From: Omnitrophica WOR_2 bacterium RIFCSPHIGHO2_02_FULL_67_20
GTDB taxonomy: Bacteria > Omnitrophota > Gorgyraeia > Aquiviventales > Aquiviventaceae
Assembly (NCBI GenBank): GCA_001805695.1
Contig: MHGT01000039.1
Location: 912 to 6,037, forward strand
Direction of reading: 5' to 3'
DNA: 5,126 nt
How positions within the stretch are numbered: the stretch's first letter is position 1; every line of letters starts with the position of its first letter. Below are positions 4,465-5,126 of this stretch, piece after piece. The notes under the pieces were generated by a model that saw only the letters and a list, made by a program, of their open reading frames with translations, was not told where the DNA came from and made no database searches. The position numbers and the translations under genes were made by a program.

Positions 4465-4472
4465 CGATGGTG
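4465..4472. repeat. Right target-site duplication of element E4 (CGATGGTG)
   Basis: This is the partner of 4347-4354. It includes ATG 4467-4469, the start codon of the PEBP gene, so the insertion duplicated the start codon itself. Confidence 0.55.
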
Positions 4473-4934
4473 TTCCTGCTGACCTGCCCCGCGTTTACGG
4501 AGGGCGCTGCCATTCCCGCCGTCTACACCTGCGAGGGGCGCGACGTCTCGCCGCCGCTGGCGTGGACCGAGCCGCCCCCCGGCACGAAGAGCTTTGTCCT
4601 CATCAGCGACGATCCCGATGCCCCTGGGAAGACCTGGGTGCACTGGGTGGTCTACGACCTCCCGGCTGCCGAGCGCGGGCTGCCCGAGGCCTATCCGCCG
4701 GATGACGAGCGGCCCGACGGCACGCGCCAGGGCATGACCGACTTCGGCCGCACCGGCTACGGGGGACCGTGCCCGCCGAGCGGCACCCACCGCTACTACT
4801 TCAAGCTCTATGCGCTGGACGCGCCACTCGACCTGCCTGCCGGTGTTGCCAAGCCGCAGGTGGAGGCGGCGATGCGGGGGCATGTCCTGGCGCAGGCCGC
4901 GCTCATGGGGACCTACCGGCGCGCCAGGCGCTGA
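4467..4934 (+). CDS. YbhB/YbcL-type phosphatidylethanolamine-binding (PEBP) family protein
   Basis: This 155-residue cytosolic protein belongs to the bacterial branch of the PEBP/Raf-kinase-inhibitor-like family (YbhB, YbcL); no signal peptide is seen. Bacterial members have a conserved anion/phosphate-binding pocket but no settled role. Seen directly: YTCEGRDVSPPLAW (20-33); DDPDAPGKTWVHWVVYDLP (48-66), the first PEBP signature with the pocket Asp and His residues; GPCPPSGTHRYYFKLYALD (100-118), the second signature; and the C-terminal LAQAALMGTYRR. The length fits the family. ATG 4467 is the natural start, since the protein begins at the first strand, but its ribosome site is only a weak GAAGG because element E4 separates it from an upstream GGAGG. 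The gap to the next gene is 16 bp, so it is likely cotranscribed with it. Confidence 0.93.
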   Translation: MVFLLTCPAFTEGAAIPAVYTCEGRDVSPPLAWTEPPPGTKSFVLISDDPDAPGKTWVHWVVYDLPAAERGLPEAYPPDDERPDGTRQGMTDFGRTGYGGPCPPSGTHRYYFKLYALDAPLDLPAGVAKPQVEAAMRGHVLAQAALMGTYRRARR

Positions 4935-4944
4935 CCGCGCGGCC

Positions 4945-4950
4945 AGGAGG
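4945..4950 (+). promoter_or_regulatory. AGGAGG abutting the tatD-like ATG (unusual zero spacing)
   Basis: A perfect AGGAGG ends at the base before ATG 4951, leaving no spacer, whereas five to nine bases are usual. The other in-frame candidates are CTG 4954 (spacing 3) and GTG 4966 (spacing 15). The ATG is kept because it gives the usual few residues before the metal-binding VDTHCHLD. Confidence 0.5.
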
Positions 4951-5126
4951 ATGCTGCCCGAGCTCGTGGATACCCACTGCCACCTGGACCTTGCGCCGCT
5001 CGCGGCATCGGTGGAGGCGGTCCTGGAGCGGGCGCGCTCGGCCGGGGTCCGCTGGTGCGTCAGCGTCGGCACGACGCTCGAGGCCAGCCGCGCCAACGTG
5101 GCGCTCGCCCGCCGCTTCTCGATGGT
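4951..5126 (+). CDS. TatD-family metal-dependent hydrolase, N-terminal part (cut by window edge)
   Basis: Fifty-eight codons are visible before the window ends. The protein opens MLPELVDTHCHLDL; HCH in this position is the first metal-ligand motif (HxH) of the TatD branch of the amidohydrolase TIM-barrel superfamily, following the first strand. VLERARSAGVRWCVSVGT (about 24-41) fits the next helix and strand of TatD proteins, and LEASRANVALARRF the helix after it. Known members are Mg2+-dependent 3'-5' DNases or exonucleases, though several TatD-like paralogues have no proven substrate. The remaining metal ligands lie outside the window, so catalytic completeness cannot be judged. It follows the PEBP gene by 16 bp and is likely cotranscribed. 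Gene symbol is left empty because paralogues cannot be told apart from the N-terminus. Confidence 0.85.
   Translation, partial: MLPELVDTHCHLDLAPLAASVEAVLERARSAGVRWCVSVGTTLEASRANVALARRFSM

Noticed and set aside
4383..5096. 237-codon open frame on the minus strand across the PEBP and TatD genes
   Set aside because: It begins inside element E4, shows no family motif, and lies opposite two genes with clear conserved signatures; it is an antisense shadow of GC-rich coding DNA.

Overview
This window looks like a piece of a GC-rich bacterial chromosome. Genes are closely packed, several have good AGGAG/GGAGG Shine-Dalgarno sites, and codons are mostly G/C-ending. AT-rich repeats stand out sharply in the gaps. 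The protein families present (TIGR01777 epimerase, nickel permease, DoxX, PEBP/YbhB, TatD) are general bacterial ones. I cannot name the taxon. An uncultured soil or groundwater lineage is a guess from style only.

Layout. Positions 3-206 hold the C-terminal end of an unrecognised gene. It is followed 24 bp later by a TIGR01777-type NAD(P)-dependent epimerase (231-1124). A 58-bp gap made almost entirely of three copies of an AGTGACAGTCACT palindrome then leads into a UreH/NicO-like nickel or cobalt permease (1183-1860). A secretion/pilus ATPase of the CpaF/TadA/GspE class runs the opposite way (2036-3415, minus) and shows several sequence traits I associate with the archaeal branch of that family. 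To its right, in the forward direction, lie a DoxX membrane protein (3873-4331), a YbhB/PEBP protein (4467-4934) and the start of a TatD-family metal-dependent hydrolase (4951 to the window edge). These last three look like an operon.

The most interesting content is between the genes. Every gap longer than about 100 bp contains a 110-152 bp, near-palindromic, non-coding element built from GATTTCGCnGAT units arranged as nested hairpins, with ends of the form GGTRRTGYCTTAA. There are four (E1 1864-1986, E2 3507-3658, E3 3739-3856, E4 4355-4464). E1 and E3 are flanked by exact 8-bp direct repeats (CGTAGCGG and GAGCAGGG) and E4 by a 7-of-8 repeat (CGATGGYG), as expected of target-site duplications. 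This makes the family look like miniature inverted-repeat transposable elements (MITEs) rather than merely REP-like hairpins. The insertions hit gene edges precisely: E1 duplicates the stop codon of the nickel permease, E3 duplicates part of the doxX ribosome binding site, and E4 duplicates the start codon of the PEBP gene. E4 leaves an orphaned Shine-Dalgarno plus ATG upstream and gives the live gene a new 5' leader.

No transposase, RNA gene, CRISPR array or phage gene is visible. The family, transposase source and taxon all need database work that could not be done here.
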